Notes: generated by a model from the letters alone, not told the origin. 45,239 nt of DNA from Candidatus Parcubacteria bacterium (GCA_026395675.1 JAPLYF010000084.1:1-45239), one strand, 5' to 3'. Positions 8,122 to 15,564 are shown, numbered from the stretch's first letter. Program-made: numbers and translations.

Positions 8122-8637
8122 TTACGGCTGAAAATTTTCTTTATAAATCCCTTGGCTTTTTTCATTCTTTTCATGACCTTCCGGTTTGACTGCTTTTTCT
8201 TCTTTAATCCTTTCTGGCTTAATGATTTTTTCAATCTCTTTAGCTGATTTTACTTTAATTGGCTTTTCTTCTTTTTTGGCTTTCGCTTTTTTAACTTTGG
8301 TTGGAACCAATTCGTCTAAAATTATAACCAGATGACTCATCTTTTTCTGAATCGGCGTGGCTCTCCCATGCGCTCGCGGCTGCCATCTCTTAAGCATACC
8401 GGCCAGATCAGCCCTGATCTCTTTAATATATAAATTATCTTTTTTTAAATTAAAATTTTTTTCCGCATTAGCAATCGCCGAATTTAACAATTTTAAAACT
8501 GGCTGTTTCGCTGCTCGGCTGAGAAAATTTAACTGAGTAACAGCTTCTTCTGCTTTTAAACCCCGTATCAGATCAATAACCAGCCTAACCTTTTTGGGGG
8601 AAATTCTTAAATAACTTAATTTTGCTTTCACTTGCAT
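8122..8637 (-). CDS. rplV: 50S ribosomal protein L22 with charged C-terminal extension
   Basis: Lines the peptide exit tunnel. Residues 1-112 are a normal L22, starting MQVKAKLSYLRISPKKVRLV and including the hairpin region PRAHGRATPIQKKMSHLVI. Residues 113-171 are a Lys/Glu-rich low-complexity tail not found in the usual ~112-aa protein. It is probably surface exposed; function unknown. Confidence 0.95.
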   Translation of the reverse strand: MQVKAKLSYLRISPKKVRLVIDLIRGLKAEEAVTQLNFLSRAAKQPVLKLLNSAIANAEKNFNLKKDNLYIKEIRADLAGMLKRWQPRAHGRATPIQKKMSHLVIILDELVPTKVKKAKAKKEEKPIKVKSAKEIEKIIKPERIKEEKAVKPEGHEKNEKSQGIYKENFQP

Positions 8638-8654
8638 AAAAAAATAATAAATCT

Positions 8655-8957
8655 TTATTGTGCTGCCGTGGCTGCTTCACTTTTCTGAATATCTTTGGCC
8701 ATTTTGCCGCCATGGGAAATAAATTTCCTGGTGAGTGAAAATTCACCGAGCTTATGACCAACCATATTTTCCACAATGCTGACTGGAATATGCTCTTTGC
8801 CATTATAAACGCCAATTGTAAAACCAACCATTTCCGGTGTAATCGTACAAGCTCTATCCCAGGTTTTGATAAGTGTTTTATCGCCTGGCTTTAATTGAGA
8901 AATCTTTTTTAATAATTTCTCATTGACATACGGACCTTTTTTTAAACTTCTTGTCAT
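8655..8957 (-). CDS. rpsS: 30S ribosomal protein S19
   Basis: Head protein that contacts S13 and the A-site tRNA region. The 100-aa product begins MTRSLKKGPYVNEKL. The signature GHKLGEFSLTRKFISHG is near residue 67. Normal length apart from a short Ala-rich end. An open frame overlapping it in another phase is a shadow. Confidence 0.97.
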   Translation of the reverse strand: MTRSLKKGPYVNEKLLKKISQLKPGDKTLIKTWDRACTITPEMVGFTIGVYNGKEHIPVSIVENMVGHKLGEFSLTRKFISHGGKMAKDIQKSEAATAAQ

Positions 8958-9038
8958 AGTTTTTATGTTAGCTAAACCACGAATTACGCAAAAATTAATG
9001 TTTTAAATGATAATAAGTTCATGATTATTCTTTTTACC

Positions 9039-9881
9039 TTAGACCCTTTTTTTTCTGCGATTAATAATAAATTTATCTGAATATTTTTGCGGCTTTCTAG
9101 TAGGAACGCCTAAAGCATGTTTGCCCCAGGGCGTTTTAGGATATTTCAAGCCAATTGGGTGCTTGCCTTCGCCACCGCCATGAGGGTGATCAACCGGATT
9201 CATTACTTTGCCTCTAACTGATGGACGAATGCCCAAATTCCTTATCCGACCCGCACTGCCCCATCTGATTGTCATAAATTCTGGATTGCTGGCTGTGCCG
9301 ATCGTAGCCAAGCATTCTTTTAAAACTTTTCTGACTTCACTTGAGGGCAATTTAATCAAAGCGTAATTGCCTTCCAGAGCCATGAGCTGAGCAGAATTAC
9401 CCGCCCCCCGCACCAATTGACCGCCTTTGCCGGGTGTTAATTCAATATTATAAACCCTTGTACCAACAGGAATTTTTTTCAAAGGCAGGGCATTGCCTGG
9501 ATTTATTTTAATTTCCTTTTCTTTAGTGGAAATAATTTCGGCTCCGACTTTTAAATCATTAGGAGCAATAATATATCTCTTTTCACCGTCTTGATACAAA
9601 ATTAAAGCCAAACGAGCTCCGCGATTGGGATCATATTCAATAGTTTTAACTAGACCAGGTACATCAAATTTGTCTCTCTTAAAATCAATAATTCTAATGT
9701 ATCTTTTCGCTCCGCCGCCGATATGCCTGACTGTAATCTTGCCAGTCACATTCCGACCGCCAGTTTTCTTTTTTATCAAAATCAATTTCTTTTGCGGCTT
9801 TTTGGCAGTCAGATCAGAAAAGTCATCAACACTGCTGTCTCGCCTGGCTGCGTCATTAGTTTTATATTTCTTAACTCCCAT
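9039..9881 (-). CDS. rplB: 50S ribosomal protein L2
   Basis: Peptidyl-transferase-centre protein. The 280-aa product carries the signature PVDHPHGGGEGKHPIGLKYP (about residues 228-247), which includes the functionally critical histidine region. The N-terminal RNA-binding domain (GRNVTGKITVRHIGGGAKRYIRIIDF) is intact. Length is near the usual 275 aa. Confidence 0.97.
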   Translation of the reverse strand: MGVKKYKTNDAARRDSSVDDFSDLTAKKPQKKLILIKKKTGGRNVTGKITVRHIGGGAKRYIRIIDFKRDKFDVPGLVKTIEYDPNRGARLALILYQDGEKRYIIAPNDLKVGAEIISTKEKEIKINPGNALPLKKIPVGTRVYNIELTPGKGGQLVRGAGNSAQLMALEGNYALIKLPSSEVRKVLKECLATIGTASNPEFMTIRWGSAGRIRNLGIRPSVRGKVMNPVDHPHGGGEGKHPIGLKYPKTPWGKHALGVPTRKPQKYSDKFIINRRKKRV

Positions 9882-9922
9882 ATATCTTAATAATTTAAAA
9901 TTTAAAATTTAAAATTTCGATC

Positions 9923-10459
9923 TTAAACTCCTTCATAAATTTCAATCTTATCACCGGGTTTTAAAGTCACTACTGCTTTTTTCCAATTTTTCTTTTTGCC
10001 AAAGGTGCGTCCGGATTTAACATATTTACCCCGCGCATTAATTATATTCACTCTCAGTGGCTTTACACCATAAAGATTTTCAATCGCTTTTTTAATCACA
10101 ATTTTATTGGCTGATTTATTTACGGCAAAAGAATATTTATTTTGTGTTACTAAATGGGTGGCCTTTTCCGTGACTAAGGGCTTTATTAAAACCCGATAAG
10201 CATCTTTACTGCCTTCTTTTTTAACCTTCTGGTCTTTAATTTCTTTAACAGGCGCCTTTTCTTCTGCTTTCAGCTTTAAAGTTGTGTGTTTCTGTTTCTT
10301 TTCTTCTTTTTTTAGCTCAGTTTTTACTCTTTCTTTTTTTGCTGCAGCGACCGAACCCTTTTTGGCTTCCGTAACTTTTGCAAAAGGGGCTGCTGGGCTA
10401 GATTCTTTCTTTTTACCCGTACCTCTTATTTTCTTTTTTATTCTATCAAATAAACTCAT
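9923..10459 (-). CDS. rplW: 50S ribosomal protein L23 with long N-terminal extension
   Basis: Docking site for trigger factor and SRP at the exit tunnel. The L23 fold occupies residues 88-178 (DAYRVLIKPLVTEKATHL through VVTLKPGDKIEIYEGV). Residues 1-87 are a Lys/Ala/Glu-rich low-complexity extension, nearly doubling the usual ~95 aa. No alternative start is visible near residue 85, so the extension is probably real. Confidence 0.94.
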   Translation of the reverse strand: MSLFDRIKKKIRGTGKKKESSPAAPFAKVTEAKKGSVAAAKKERVKTELKKEEKKQKHTTLKLKAEEKAPVKEIKDQKVKKEGSKDAYRVLIKPLVTEKATHLVTQNKYSFAVNKSANKIVIKKAIENLYGVKPLRVNIINARGKYVKSGRTFGKKKNWKKAVVTLKPGDKIEIYEGV

Positions 10460-10463
10460 AATT

Positions 10464-11099
10464 TTATCTTTTATAGGTCTCTATAATTTTTTTAATGCCT
10501 TCTTTATCAGTTAAAAAATAATCTGCCTTTAAAATATCCACCACATTCAAGCTATTGGCTAAAATGGCCTTAACTTTTTTTAAATTTCTGGTTGATTTAA
10601 AAATATTTTCATTTTTTTGAGGCAGCGAAATTAAAATTCTCGCTTCCTTTTTTATTGGCAACTTCTTAAGAATTTTTACAATCTCTTTTGTCTTAATCTT
10701 AGGCATTTCCATTTTTTCCACTACAATCAAGGAATCTCCCTTGACCTTGTCTGTGAGTGTCATAAAAAGAGCTTTGGTCTTCATTTTCTTATTGATTTTC
10801 TTGCCAAATTCTCTTTCTTTGCGCGGACCAAAAGTTATGCCGCCGCCTTTCCATAAAGGCGATCGAATAGACCCGCTTCTAGCTCGGCCCGTGCCTTTTT
10901 GACGCCATGGTTTCCTGCCGCCCCCTCTGACTTCGCCTTTAGTTTTGGTATGCGCCAATTTTTTTCTGGCACTAGCTTGCTGAGCTTCAACCACCTGATG
11001 GACAAGATTTGGATTAATTTCAGTCCCAAAAATTTCTGAATCCAATTTCAGTTCTTCGGTTTCCTTGCCTTCTAAATTGTAGACTTTAACTTTTACCAT
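10464..11099 (-). CDS. rplD: 50S ribosomal protein L4
   Basis: Exit-tunnel protein, and the S10-operon autoregulator in E. coli. The start at the ATG at 11099 gives 211 aa (MVKVKVYNLEGKE). A TTG at 11114 is in frame but less likely. The extended loop motif GGGRKPWRQKGTGRARSGSIRSP (about residues 59-81) is intact. Its position after the rplC leader makes L4 a natural candidate for control of the upstream attenuator-like structure, but that is inference. Confidence 0.96.
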   Translation of the reverse strand: MVKVKVYNLEGKETEELKLDSEIFGTEINPNLVHQVVEAQQASARKKLAHTKTKGEVRGGGRKPWRQKGTGRARSGSIRSPLWKGGGITFGPRKEREFGKKINKKMKTKALFMTLTDKVKGDSLIVVEKMEMPKIKTKEIVKILKKLPIKKEARILISLPQKNENIFKSTRNLKKVKAILANSLNVVDILKADYFLTDKEGIKKIIETYKR

Positions 11100-11119
11100 A
11101 TCTAAATAATTCAATTTTG

Positions 11120-11863
11120 TTATTGGACTTTTACTTCTTCTTTATTTTCTGTCTTAGCTTCTGTTACTTCAACTTTGTCTGCCACTTTTGGGGCAACTTC
11201 TTCAGCGGGCTCTGAGACTTTAGATGTTGTAATCGCCTCAAGCTTCATTTCACCCGGGGCATAAATCTCCACCAAACTATTACGACTGCCTGGGATAGCA
11301 CCCTTAATATATAACAAATTCTTTTCCGGCTCAATCTCAATTATTTCTAAATTCTTTATTGTCGCCTGCTCTCCGCCCATCCGCCCTCCCATTTTTGTCC
11401 CTTTAAAAGTATGGGCGACACCCTTAGCGCCGACGGAACCAGAATGTCTTAATTGATCCTTGGTACCATGAGTTTTAGGTGCACCATGAAAACCGTGTCG
11501 TTTAACAACGCCTTGGAAACCTTTTCCCTTGGTTTTGCCGACAACATCAACTAAATCACCCTTAACAAAAATGTTGACATTTATATTCTGCCCTTTTTGA
11601 TATTCTACCTTATTGTCAGCTTCTAATCTCAATTCTTTTAAATATCTAGCTTTTTTTATGTTTCTTAAATGGCCGCCTAATGGCTTATTTAGCTTTTTCT
11701 TTTCAGCATAACCCACCTGAATGGACTGATAACCGTCTTTCTCTGCAGTTTTCACTTGGGTAATAAAACAAGGGCCGGCCTGGATAACTGTCACTGGCAC
11801 CACTTGACCATCAGCTGAAAATTTCTGGGTCATGCTTATTTTTTTGCCTAGAATATATTTCAT
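11120..11863 (-). CDS. rplC: 50S ribosomal protein L3 with acidic tail
   Basis: Early assembly protein near the peptidyl-transferase centre. Residues 1-208 form the L3 core. The central signature VKRHGFHGAPKTHGTKDQLRHSGSVG includes the glutamine-methylation region. Residues 209-247 are an extra Glu/Val/Ala-rich tail. It is the first gene after its own promoter and a long structured leader. Confidence 0.96.
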   Translation of the reverse strand: MKYILGKKISMTQKFSADGQVVPVTVIQAGPCFITQVKTAEKDGYQSIQVGYAEKKKLNKPLGGHLRNIKKARYLKELRLEADNKVEYQKGQNINVNIFVKGDLVDVVGKTKGKGFQGVVKRHGFHGAPKTHGTKDQLRHSGSVGAKGVAHTFKGTKMGGRMGGEQATIKNLEIIEIEPEKNLLYIKGAIPGSRNSLVEIYAPGEMKLEAITTSKVSEPAEEVAPKVADKVEVTEAKTENKEEVKVQ

Positions 11864-11883
11864 AATCTTTTTTCAAGAAATAA

Positions 11884-11913
11884 AAAATCTGGTATTCACC
11901 AAATCCAGATTTT
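11884..11913 (-). terminator. Attenuator-type terminator before rplC
   Basis: On the minus strand a 9-bp stem, AAAATCTGG / CCAGATTTT, with a 12-nt loop is followed by TTATTT, 21 nt before the rplC start. Its 5' arm and loop (11901-11909) are also perfectly complementary over 9 nt to an upstream segment (11948-11956), which gives an alternative pairing that would break the terminator. Confidence 0.7.
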
Positions 11914-11992
11914 AAAAAAATAAAAATTTCCGTAAAAAAGTGGTTTTTCTGGATTTTAATTTTTAGTGATTTTTTATTTCTCCTTGCCTAAT

Positions 11993-12041
11993 TTTTTGAA
12001 TATAAAGGTTTTTCCTTGGAAACTTTCTTTATATTCAAAAA
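11993..12041 (-). promoter_or_regulatory. Large leader hairpin upstream of rplC
   Basis: A 15-bp perfect outer stem (11993-12007 with 12027-12041) and a smaller inner stem form a long hairpin in the rplC 5' leader. It precedes the terminator/antiterminator pair and could be a binding site for a ribosomal protein. The ligand is not known. Confidence 0.65.
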
Positions 12042-12090
12042 TTTAGATTCTAGTTTTAAAAATTAACAAGATTCTTACTGTAATAGTAAT

Positions 12091-12119
12091 AGCTTAAACT
12101 TTTTATTACTTCCTGTCAA
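12091..12119 (-). promoter_or_regulatory. Promoter for the rplC operon
   Basis: TTGACA (12114-12119), a 17-bp spacer and TAAGCT (12091-12096) on the minus strand. It lies right at the 3' end of rpsJ, so rplC can be transcribed separately from tuf-rpsJ, with a leader of about 220 nt. Confidence 0.75.
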
Positions 12120-12122
12120 GCG

Positions 12123-12464
12123 CTACATTTTTATTTCAATATCAACCCCAGCGGGCAAATTTAAGCTCATCAAGGCATCGACTGTGGCCGGTGTCGGCTC
12201 AATAATATCAATCAGTCGTTTGTGAATGCGCATCTCATACTGATCCCTAGCATTTTTATGGACAAAAGTGGAACTTAAAACTGTATATTTCTTTTTTTCT
12301 ACTGGCAAGGGAATGGGGCCGGCTACCTGGGCGCCCGTTCTTTGAGCGGTATCTAAGATAGTTCGAGTTGACTGATCAATAATTTTGTGATCATAAGCCC
12401 GAATTTTGATTCTGATCCTTTGTTTTTCTTCAATTTTATCTTTGGCTTTAACCTTGTCTGTCAT
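12123..12464 (-). CDS. rpsJ: 30S ribosomal protein S10
   Basis: Head protein of the small subunit, also NusE in antitermination complexes. The 113-aa product has an extra ~10-residue charged N-terminus before RIRIKIRAYDHKIIDQST. The signature AGPIPLPVEKKKYTVLSSTFVHK (about residues 49-71) is intact. It follows tuf, separated by a strong hairpin, and is cut off from rplC by a promoter and leader. Confidence 0.97.
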   Translation of the reverse strand: MTDKVKAKDKIEEKQRIRIKIRAYDHKIIDQSTRTILDTAQRTGAQVAGPIPLPVEKKKYTVLSSTFVHKNARDQYEMRIHKRLIDIIEPTPATVDALMSLNLPAGVDIEIKM

Positions 12465-12509
12465 GTTATTAAATTTTTAAATTTGCAAATATAAAATAAC
12501 TTTATAAAG

Positions 12510-12537
12510 GTCCTCTCCCCAGTTACGGGGAGAGGAC
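12510..12537 (-). terminator. Strong GC hairpin between tuf and rpsJ
   Basis: An 11-bp perfect stem (GTCCTCTCCCC / GGGGAGAGGAC, 6-nt loop), followed on the minus strand by a T-poor CTTTATAAAG. It may act as a partial terminator or an RNA processing/stability element that lowers rpsJ relative to tuf. Confidence 0.55.
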
Positions 12538-12546
12538 TAAAATATA

Positions 12547-13737
12547 TTAAGCAATAATCTTTGTTACTGCACCTGCGCCAACAGTTTTACCGCCTTCTCT
12601 GATAGCAAATTTGGATTTTTCTTCCAAAGCAACGGGGGCGATAAGCTTAATCTTCAACTGAACAGTATCTCCAGGCATAACCATTTCAGCGCCGCCAAGG
12701 ATTTCAATCTCCCCGGTAACATCAGTAGTGCGAATATAAAATTGAGGCTTGTATCCCTTAAAGAATGGTTTATGTCTGCCACCTTCTTCTTTGGATAGAA
12801 CATAAATCTGGCCTTCGAATTCAGTATGCGGCGTAATTGAACCTGGCTTGGCCACAACTTGGCCTCTTTCAACTTCTTCTTTTTTAGTGCCACGCAATAA
12901 TAAACCCGCATTATCTCCAGCGCGTCCTTCATCTAAAGATTTGTTAAACATTTCAATGCCAGTGATAACGGTTTTCTGGGTAGGTTTAATGCCAATAATT
13001 TCTACTTCATCATTTAATTTAACAATGCCTCTTTCAATTCTGCCTGTCACAACAGTGCCTCGTCCTTCAATTGAGAAAACATCTTCAACGGGCATTAAGA
13101 ATGGTTTATCAGTATCTCTGACTGGTTCAGGTATATATGAATCTAGTGCGTCCAATAATTCCTTAATGCATTTAGTTGCTTCTTCATCTTTTGGATTTTC
13201 CAAGGCCTTTAAAGCAGAACCTTTAATCACGGGAGTTTTATCTCCTGGGAATTCGTATTTTGTTAAAAGTTCTCTGACTTCTTCCTCTACTAATTTTATT
13301 AATTCTGGATCTGAAACCTGATCAACTTTGTTTAAGAAAACAACAATTGAAGGTACACCTACCTGTCTGGCTAACAAAATGTGCTCCCTGGTTTGAGGCA
13401 TTGGGCCATCAGTTGCAGCCACAACTAATATAGCGCCATCCATTTGAGCAGCGCCAGTTATCATGTTCTTAATGTAATCAGCGTGTCCAGGACAGTCAAC
13501 ATGCGCATAATGCCTCTTTTCTGTTTCATATTCAACATGAGCTGTCGCAATGGTAATGCCGCGCTCTTTTTCTTCAGGAGCATTGTCAATTTGGTCTACA
13601 TTTTTATTAGAGGCCTTTAAACCATGATTGAGGCAATATTGTAAAATTGCCGCAGTTAAAGTTGTTTTACCATGGTCAACGTGGCCGATTGTACCCACAT
13701 TAATATGTGGTTTTGTGCGTTCAAATTTTTCTGCCAT
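12547..13737 (-). CDS. tuf: Elongation factor Tu
   Basis: GTPase that delivers aminoacyl-tRNA to the ribosome. The 396-aa product has all G motifs: G1 GHVDHGKT (about residues 18-25), G3 DCPGHADY near residue 81, G4 NKVD near residue 136, and G5 GSALKAL. Domains 2 and 3 follow in full. The His of DCPGH is present. It has its own promoter and a ~100-nt leader. Confidence 0.98.
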   Translation of the reverse strand: MAEKFERTKPHINVGTIGHVDHGKTTLTAAILQYCLNHGLKASNKNVDQIDNAPEEKERGITIATAHVEYETEKRHYAHVDCPGHADYIKNMITGAAQMDGAILVVAATDGPMPQTREHILLARQVGVPSIVVFLNKVDQVSDPELIKLVEEEVRELLTKYEFPGDKTPVIKGSALKALENPKDEEATKCIKELLDALDSYIPEPVRDTDKPFLMPVEDVFSIEGRGTVVTGRIERGIVKLNDEVEIIGIKPTQKTVITGIEMFNKSLDEGRAGDNAGLLLRGTKKEEVERGQVVAKPGSITPHTEFEGQIYVLSKEEGGRHKPFFKGYKPQFYIRTTDVTGEIEILGGAEMVMPGDTVQLKIKLIAPVALEEKSKFAIREGGKTVGAGAVTKIIA

Positions 13738-13748
13738 ATTATTTTTTT

Positions 13749-13789
13749 AAAACTCCTAAAGAAGCGGCCTCAACCCTTGGCTGAGTTTT
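13749..13789 (-). promoter_or_regulatory. Leader hairpin covering the tuf Shine-Dalgarno region
   Basis: On the minus strand AAAACTC (13783-13789) can pair with GAGTTTT (13749-13755), which contains the only AGGAG-like site ahead of tuf. An alternative local hairpin (CTCAGCC / GGGTTGAG) competes with it. This suggests, but does not prove, translational control. Confidence 0.35.
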
Positions 13790-13845
13790 ATCCAACCACT
13801 TCCCTAATTTTTGTTATCTTTATTGATTAATGAAATGCAATTTTT

Positions 13846-13873
13846 ATTATAACACAATATTAAATTTTGACAA
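13846..13873 (-). promoter_or_regulatory. Promoter for tuf-rpsJ
   Basis: TTGTCA, a 16-bp spacer and TATAAT with an upstream TGT (extended -10) on the minus strand, about 110 nt before the tuf start. Confidence 0.75.
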
Positions 13874-13880
13874 GTTTGTT

Positions 13881-14201
13881 TTAGTCCTCATCCTCAACTG
13901 GCTCAAAATAGTACTGATCTTCATTTTCCTCTTTTAATTTCTCTTCAGTTTTTGGCTCTAAATCTTGCCAGTCTTCGAGTAATTTTTCATCTTCCTGCGT
14001 CGCTTTCCAAATAGCTATATCTTTATTGATTTTATTTAATAATTCCTCTTCTGAAAAATTCTTAACTTCGCTATATTTAAAAATTAAACTTTCATAATCC
14101 TTGGCTGATAAAATAATATAAAGATCGCCCTTTTCATCTTCAAATAAATAACGATCCCCTGTTTTTCTGATTAATTCTAATATTTTATTTAAATTTTTCA
14201 T
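13881..14201 (-). CDS. Small acidic hypothetical protein
   Basis: I do not recognise a family with confidence. The 106-aa product has an N-terminal half with strand/helix-like text (DRYLFEDEKGDLYIILSAKD, then YESLIFKYSE), faintly like antitoxin or DNA-mimic-type small domains. The C-terminal half is strongly acidic, ending EPVEDED. It has its own promoter whose -35 overlaps the T-tract of the preceding terminator, and it lies between the HD-GYP gene and tuf. No partner toxin gene is adjacent. Confidence 0.75.
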   Translation of the reverse strand: MKNLNKILELIRKTGDRYLFEDEKGDLYIILSAKDYESLIFKYSEVKNFSEEELLNKINKDIAIWKATQEDEKLLEDWQDLEPKTEEKLKEENEDQYYFEPVEDED

Positions 14202-14229
14202 AGAATAATTATCGTTTCTGTATTTTTTT

Positions 14230-14258
14230 ATATTAACTTAGAAAAAAAATAAAGTCAA
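14230..14258 (-). promoter_or_regulatory. Promoter of the small acidic gene
   Basis: TTGACT, a 17-bp spacer and TAATAT on the minus strand. The -35 starts at the base of the HD-gene terminator. Confidence 0.65.
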
Positions 14259-14293
14259 GAGCCGCTTAACCTAACGATTTGGTTAAGCGGCTC
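14259..14293 (-). terminator. Terminator of the HD-GYP gene
   Basis: A 13-bp perfect stem (GAGCCGCTTAACC / GGTTAAGCGGCTC, 9-nt loop) followed on the minus strand by TTGACTTTATTTTTTTT. Confidence 0.85.
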
Positions 14294-14318
14294 AAAAGAA
14301 AATGACTGTTTGGGCTAA

Positions 14319-15224
14319 TTACTGAGGATAAAGCGATCCAATTATTGCCTGTTGATCTGCGACTACTAACAAAGGCATAAATTTTGGACCAATTCTACCC
14401 AGTTCGCTGAGAATCTTCCCCATAACATCATCATGGGATAAAATTGCTCGGCGATAGCACCTCGGTCCTCTCATGCCATCATAGACATCCAGGGTGGTCA
14501 AAAGTCCCAATAACTGCTGGAATTTTTCATCCTGCAATAAGCCGTGGAAAAGCATGAGCCAGCCATTGGTCGGATAGCCAAGATTTAAATAGTGGTGGGC
14601 CAAGGCCAAACCAGTCACTCTTAAAGGAACTGCGAACATTTCACCTAGGGGGAAAAACAAAGCAGGATGGATTTTGCGGCATTCCTTTTGCAAAGGCGTA
14701 AATTCACCGGGCGTTTCCCAAAAACCAGATGGAAAACCCAATTTACCCAAATCATGGTAAAAAGCTGCATTTTCAAGGCATTCCCAATCATCCTGGCTAA
14801 AATACAATTTGGTTTTTATTTGCGCAAATTCCCTTATCCCCAAGTCTGGGAAACAGACAAAACCAAATTTTTCATAATGATCCTCTTTTAGCACAGAAAT
14901 TATTTTGGCAATGCGGATTGAATGATGGTAGCTATCGCCATGGAATGGATGCAGGCAATCTGACAAAACAATCTGCAACCAATCTTGCCAGTTCCAACCG
15001 AGAGCTTCATTTTTCAGTAATTTTTCACCAGCTTCAATTATGCTCGGCGACCTCCTTAAATTTTTGGCTAAGCATTTTAAGTGGTAAATTTCTTTTTTGT
15101 GTAGTGGCTGATCCTTGTGTAGTTTGTCCTTTCTTTGGGTGACCGCCCAAATTAAAAATTGGGTCTGGTAGTTAAATGTTTTAAAATCGCGCTGACTACT
15201 AAGTTCGTAGAGCTTAGCACTCAT
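14319..15224 (-). CDS. HD-GYP-like metal-dependent phosphohydrolase
   Basis: The family hydrolyses phosphodiesters. Classical HD-GYP members cleave cyclic di-GMP, but the substrate here is unknown. The 301-aa product has the HD pair (His157-Asp158 in YHDLGKLGFP), His186, the double His210-His211 and a GYP-like LGYP (215-218). Downstream is the LDVYDGMRGPRCYRRA stretch (Asp246, Asp249) typical of HD-GYP. Residues 1-90 are a helical extension, followed by an extra His cluster (92-101). No receiver or membrane domain is seen. A strong Shine-Dalgarno (AAGGAGGGAGG) precedes the ATG. A structured leader with a terminator lies immediately upstream, so expression may be conditional. Confidence 0.85.
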   Translation of the reverse strand: MSAKLYELSSQRDFKTFNYQTQFLIWAVTQRKDKLHKDQPLHKKEIYHLKCLAKNLRRSPSIIEAGEKLLKNEALGWNWQDWLQIVLSDCLHPFHGDSYHHSIRIAKIISVLKEDHYEKFGFVCFPDLGIREFAQIKTKLYFSQDDWECLENAAFYHDLGKLGFPSGFWETPGEFTPLQKECRKIHPALFFPLGEMFAVPLRVTGLALAHHYLNLGYPTNGWLMLFHGLLQDEKFQQLLGLLTTLDVYDGMRGPRCYRRAILSHDDVMGKILSELGRIGPKFMPLLVVADQQAIIGSLYPQ

Positions 15225-15282
15225 GCCTCCCTCCTTTCTGTAATTCTATTTTAATTTTTTCTTAATCGATTTCAAAACACAA

Positions 15283-15309
15283 AAAAATTACCCGGTAAGG
15301 GTAATTTTT
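15283..15309 (-). terminator. Terminator between structured RNA and HD-GYP gene
   Basis: An 11-bp perfect stem (AAAAATTACCC / GGGTAATTTTT, 5-nt loop) followed on the minus strand by further Ts. It lies upstream of the HD-GYP ribosome binding site, so it can act as an attenuator or as the end of a small RNA. Confidence 0.8.
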
Positions 15310-15400
15310 CCAAGCCCCACCAGAAAACTACACTGAGAAACCCAGCTCTGTCTCCAAAGCTAAGATTTTCAGTTAGTAAACAAGTAGGGTTTTATGCCTT
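15310..15400 (-). ncRNA. Candidate structured RNA or riboswitch-like leader
   Basis: Read on the minus strand, three nested stems form. P1 pairs 15390-15393 and 15384-15387 with 15324-15331, with a two-C bulge. P2 is ACTGA/TCAGT (15369-15373 with 15332-15336). P3 is a perfect 7-bp AGCTTTG/CAGAGCT (15355-15361 with 15344-15350) capped by a GAGA tetraloop of the GNRA class. A promoter lies just upstream and an intrinsic terminator just downstream. I do not recognise it as a known class. It does not match the c-di-GMP-I consensus as I know it. Confidence 0.55.
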
Positions 15401-15408
15401 AACTTTAA

Positions 15409-15435
15409 ATCATAATCAAATATGCGTCAAGTCAA
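15409..15435 (-). promoter_or_regulatory. Promoter for the structured RNA / HD-GYP unit
   Basis: TTGACT (15430-15435) and TATGAT (15409-15414) on the minus strand with a short 15-bp spacer. Placed so that transcription would begin just before the structured RNA. Confidence 0.5.
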
Positions 15436-15446
15436 TTTTTTGCTAA

Positions 15447-15537
15447 TTATAAACAAAATATCAACATGTTTGTACACATAGTTATAAACATACTTACCCA
15501 CATAGTTATGCGCAGATTTATTCACGAATTATGCACA
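15447..15537 (+). repeat. 12-bp-periodic array of DnaA-box-like 9-mers
   Basis: Seven same-orientation 9-mers resemble TTATNCACA: TTATAAACA (15447), TTGTACACA (15470), TTATAAACA (15482), TTACCCACA (15494), TTATGCGCA (15506), TTATTCACG (15518) and TTATGCACA (15529). The last six are spaced 12, 12, 12, 12 and 11 bp. The array lies between the fusA terminator and the HD-GYP promoter. It could be an operator array, a DnaA-binding cluster or an origin element. No dnaA or dnaN gene is in the window. Confidence 0.6.
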
Positions 15538-15564
15538 AGAGAAATTTAACATCTAAAATTAAAA

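Noticed and set aside
12848..13321. 157-aa plus-strand frame opposite tuf
   Set aside because: Antisense to EF-Tu and shaped by its codon bias. No start signals.
13881..14201. Toxin-antitoxin module call for the 106-aa acidic protein
   Set aside because: Only a weak antitoxin-like impression and no toxin gene next to it.
15447..15537. Regular array considered as a CRISPR
   Set aside because: The 12-bp period is far too short, there are no repeat-spacer units and no cas genes.
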